From Frankia sp. (GTDB taxonomy: Bacteria > Actinomycetota > Actinomycetes > Frankiales > Frankiaceae), in NCBI GenBank assembly GCA_019689615.1, contig JADGHD010000275.1:1-6753 (forward strand): DNA of 6,753 nt, written 5' to 3'. Position numbers and translations under genes: made by a program. The notes under the pieces were generated by a model that made no database searches, was not told the DNA's origin, and saw only the letters and a list, made by a program, of their open reading frames with translations. Each line of letters starts with the position of its first letter. The stretch's first letter is position 1. This document shows, piece after piece, positions 5,447 to 6,753 of the stretch.

Positions 5447-5979
5447 GCAGCTATCAGACCATCGAGTTCACTGACGAGCTGCTGGCCGACGGGACGGTCT
5501 ACCGCCGCTACCGCGACGGCCGGCAGGAGTGGCGCCGCCGGGCCGGGCCGTACCTGGTCGAGTGGCGGGACGAGCACGGGCTGACCGGAACCGACGAGCA
5601 GATCGGCGCCGCGATAATCAAACGGGTGTACGCCGGCGGGAAGGTGCGCTACGGCCGCGACCTGGGCTACGGCCGCACAGTCTGGCGCCAGCACCCCGCT
5701 GACCCCACCGACCCGCCGCAGGCGGCCCGGCCGGTGCTCTTCCTCACCGTGAACAGATCGGCCTTCGGTGGCCGGGTTGGCGCGCTGTTGGCCGAGATCG
5801 GCGCCAGAGCGCTGCCCGGCCTGCTCATCGCGCCACCGTTGATCATGACCGCTGTCGAGGAGGCGCGGCTGCGTAGGGCGCTCGAAGAGCGGCTCAGCCG
5901 GGGCGACGGGGGTGGGGGCGGTGATTCCATCTACGCCTGGGAAGACGACTCCCCCGATCTCGCTGACGACTTCGGCTGA
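5443..5979 (+). CDS. Hypothetical protein with acidic C-terminal tail
   Basis: A 178-residue protein of unrecognised family. Residues 1-84 are rich in aromatic and charged residues: IEFTDELLADGTVYRRYRDG, EWRRR, YLVEWRDEHG and VRYGRDLGYGRTVW, suggesting a compact strand-rich domain. Residues about 97-150 include VLFLTVNRS, a moderately hydrophobic ALPGLLIAPPLIM (123-135) and a charged helix EEARLRRALEERL. A glycine run (156-160) then leads to the acidic tail IYAWEDDSPDLADDFG. The hydrophobic part is short and mixed with charges, so a membrane segment is doubtful. The ATG has no visible ribosome site; it overlaps the stop of the small ORF as ATGA, and no other start codon is seen upstream in this frame back to the end of gene B. 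The acidic tail and basic body suggest a protein-binding role in the complex of its neighbours; this is a guess. Confidence 0.85.
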   Translation: MSSYQTIEFTDELLADGTVYRRYRDGRQEWRRRAGPYLVEWRDEHGLTGTDEQIGAAIIKRVYAGGKVRYGRDLGYGRTVWRQHPADPTDPPQAARPVLFLTVNRSAFGGRVGALLAEIGARALPGLLIAPPLIMTAVEEARLRRALEERLSRGDGGGGGDSIYAWEDDSPDLADDFG

Positions 5980-6003
5980 CCGTCGGTGACCAGCACTGCC
6001 GCG

Positions 6004-6009
6004 AGGAGG
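6004..6009 (+). promoter_or_regulatory. Ribosome binding site of the asparagine-synthase-like gene
   Basis: AGGAGG ends 4 bases before the ATG at 6014. It is the only clear Shine-Dalgarno sequence in the rightward operon, and it belongs to the only gene there that does not overlap its predecessor. Confidence 0.75.
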
Positions 6010-6013
6010 CCTG

Positions 6014-6753
6014 ATGCCACGGTTCTGCGCGGCGCTGGCGAGGTCGGCGCCCGACGCCTGGCACGCCCTGGCCGAAGCGGGCGCGGTGCCGGCGGACCTC
6101 GCGCTCGCCGCTGGAGCGCCCGTCTCCTGGGGCGACGGCCGGCTCCGCCCGCCGTCAGCCCGTTGGCCGGCGGGGGCGGGCCACGAGCCGATGGTGGCGG
6201 GCACGGACCGTGCGGTCGGTGCAGGCCCTGGGGCTGCGGTTGGCGTTGCTGGTACCCGTGGCGACGTCCAGAGCGGGGTTGGCGTGGCACTGGGCCTGCT
6301 GCCGGCGGAGCCGGGGCACGCGGGCGGGCCGTGGGTCGTCGGGCGGCTGGCCGCCGTTGGCGAGGTCACCCTGCACAACCGGGCCGAGCTGCTCGCTCGG
6401 CTGGCGTCGGCCGGCGTGGCCGTCGGGCCGGGCGTCGCGGACGGGGAGCTGCTGCTGCACTGCTATGCCCAGTTCGGTGCGGCCGGGATCGCCGCGGCGG
6501 AGGGCATGTTCGCGCTGGCCATCGCCGACGGGGCCGAGCTGGTGCTGGTCCGCGACCACGTCGGCGCGCGGACGCTGTTCCACGCCCACGCCGACGGCTG
6601 CTGGTTGGCGGCCAGCTCGCTGCGGGCGCTGCGGCGCTGGCCGGCGCTGCGCGCCGAGCTGGACCTGGCGGCGGTGCGGTCGTTCCTGACGTTCGCCTAC
6701 CTGCCGGGCGAGCAGACGCTGCTGCGCGGGGTCCGCGAGCTGCTGCCGGGCGG
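6014..6753 (+). CDS. Asparagine-synthase-like protein, 3' end beyond the right edge
   Basis: The visible 246 codons cover the N-terminal class II glutaminase-like domain and the start of what follows. Residues about 109-120 (VVGRLAAVGEVTLHN), the N122-R-AEL motif, DGELLLHCYAQFG (143-155), EGMFALAIADG (163-173) and LVRDHVGARTLF (178-189) match AsnB-type proteins in order. The next block, LDLAAVRSFLTFAYLPGEQTLL, leads into the ATP-dependent synthase domain, which lies outside the window. True AsnB proteins start Met-Cys and use that cysteine to release ammonia from glutamine; here the start is MPRFC, and the first 100 residues do not resemble a normal glutaminase. Beta-lactam synthetase and lasso-peptide cyclases also lack this cysteine and join amides without glutamine, so this may be an amide- or peptide-bond-forming enzyme with its own substrate. 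It follows the 178-residue gene by 34 bases and is probably in the same operon. Confidence 0.88.
   Translation, partial: MPRFCAALARSAPDAWHALAEAGAVPADLALAAGAPVSWGDGRLRPPSARWPAGAGHEPMVAGTDRAVGAGPGAAVGVAGTRGDVQSGVGVALGLLPAEPGHAGGPWVVGRLAAVGEVTLHNRAELLARLASAGVAVGPGVADGELLLHCYAQFGAAGIAAAEGMFALAIADGAELVLVRDHVGARTLFHAHADGCWLAASSLRALRRWPALRAELDLAAVRSFLTFAYLPGEQTLLRGVRELLPG

Noticed and set aside
4672..6378. A 568-codon open frame on the minus strand across protein B, the small ORF, the 178-residue gene and part of the last gene
   Set aside because: Its translation is Arg/Pro/Ala/Gly-rich without motifs, it spans several plus-strand gene borders, and the plus-strand frames carry the coherent motifs, overlaps and codon use. 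Long antisense frames are normal in DNA this rich in GC.

Overview
The window is very GC-rich and its genes show strongly G/C-ending codons, GTG and TTG starts, and Ala/Pro/Gly-rich linkers and tails. This points to a high-GC actinobacterium, possibly of the Frankia type; that genus is an impression from composition and protein style, not a demonstrated match. No rRNA, tRNA, CRISPR array, insertion sequence or integrase was seen.

Left part (1-2858). A gene of unknown function runs leftwards off the edge (1-760, minus), behind a candidate ECF-sigma-type promoter. A 472-base intergenic region follows, with an ATTGT/ACAAT repeat cluster (1149-1170) that looks like the operator of the next gene, a GntR-family regulator with an FCD ligand domain (1233-1889, plus). 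Facing it, with only 39 bases between the two stops, is an NAD(P)-dependent dehydrogenase of the 3-hydroxyisobutyrate / 6-phosphogluconate dehydrogenase superfamily (1929-2858, minus). These two look like ordinary metabolic genes.

Right part (3178-6753, plus). After a 319-base divergent region with a candidate promoter, an 8-bp hairpin repeat and a perfect 20-bp palindrome in the leader, there is a tightly packed operon whose function I do not recognise. It encodes: (A) a membrane-anchored zinc-ribbon protein; (B) a soluble diverged paralog of A's C-terminal part; a 53-residue small ORF; a 178-residue unknown protein with an acidic tail; and an asparagine-synthase-like protein without the usual N-terminal catalytic cysteine, cut by the window edge. 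Genes A, B, the small ORF and the 178-residue gene are joined by three successive 4-base ATGA stop/start overlaps, which implies translational coupling.

A and B share a T-x-x-Q-L-[WY]-Y motif, an LLVC-x-D block, an [RH]DAS-x-AG block and a GFL[ST]WPA C-terminus. The order recalls the winged-helix plus Toprim layout of topoisomerase VI A / Spo11-like proteins, with the acidic catalytic residues mostly lost; this is inference. How the operon works is not known: a membrane-bound and a soluble version of one domain, plus an ATP-dependent amide-forming enzyme, would fit a sensing, conflict or modification system. It is the most interesting part of the window.
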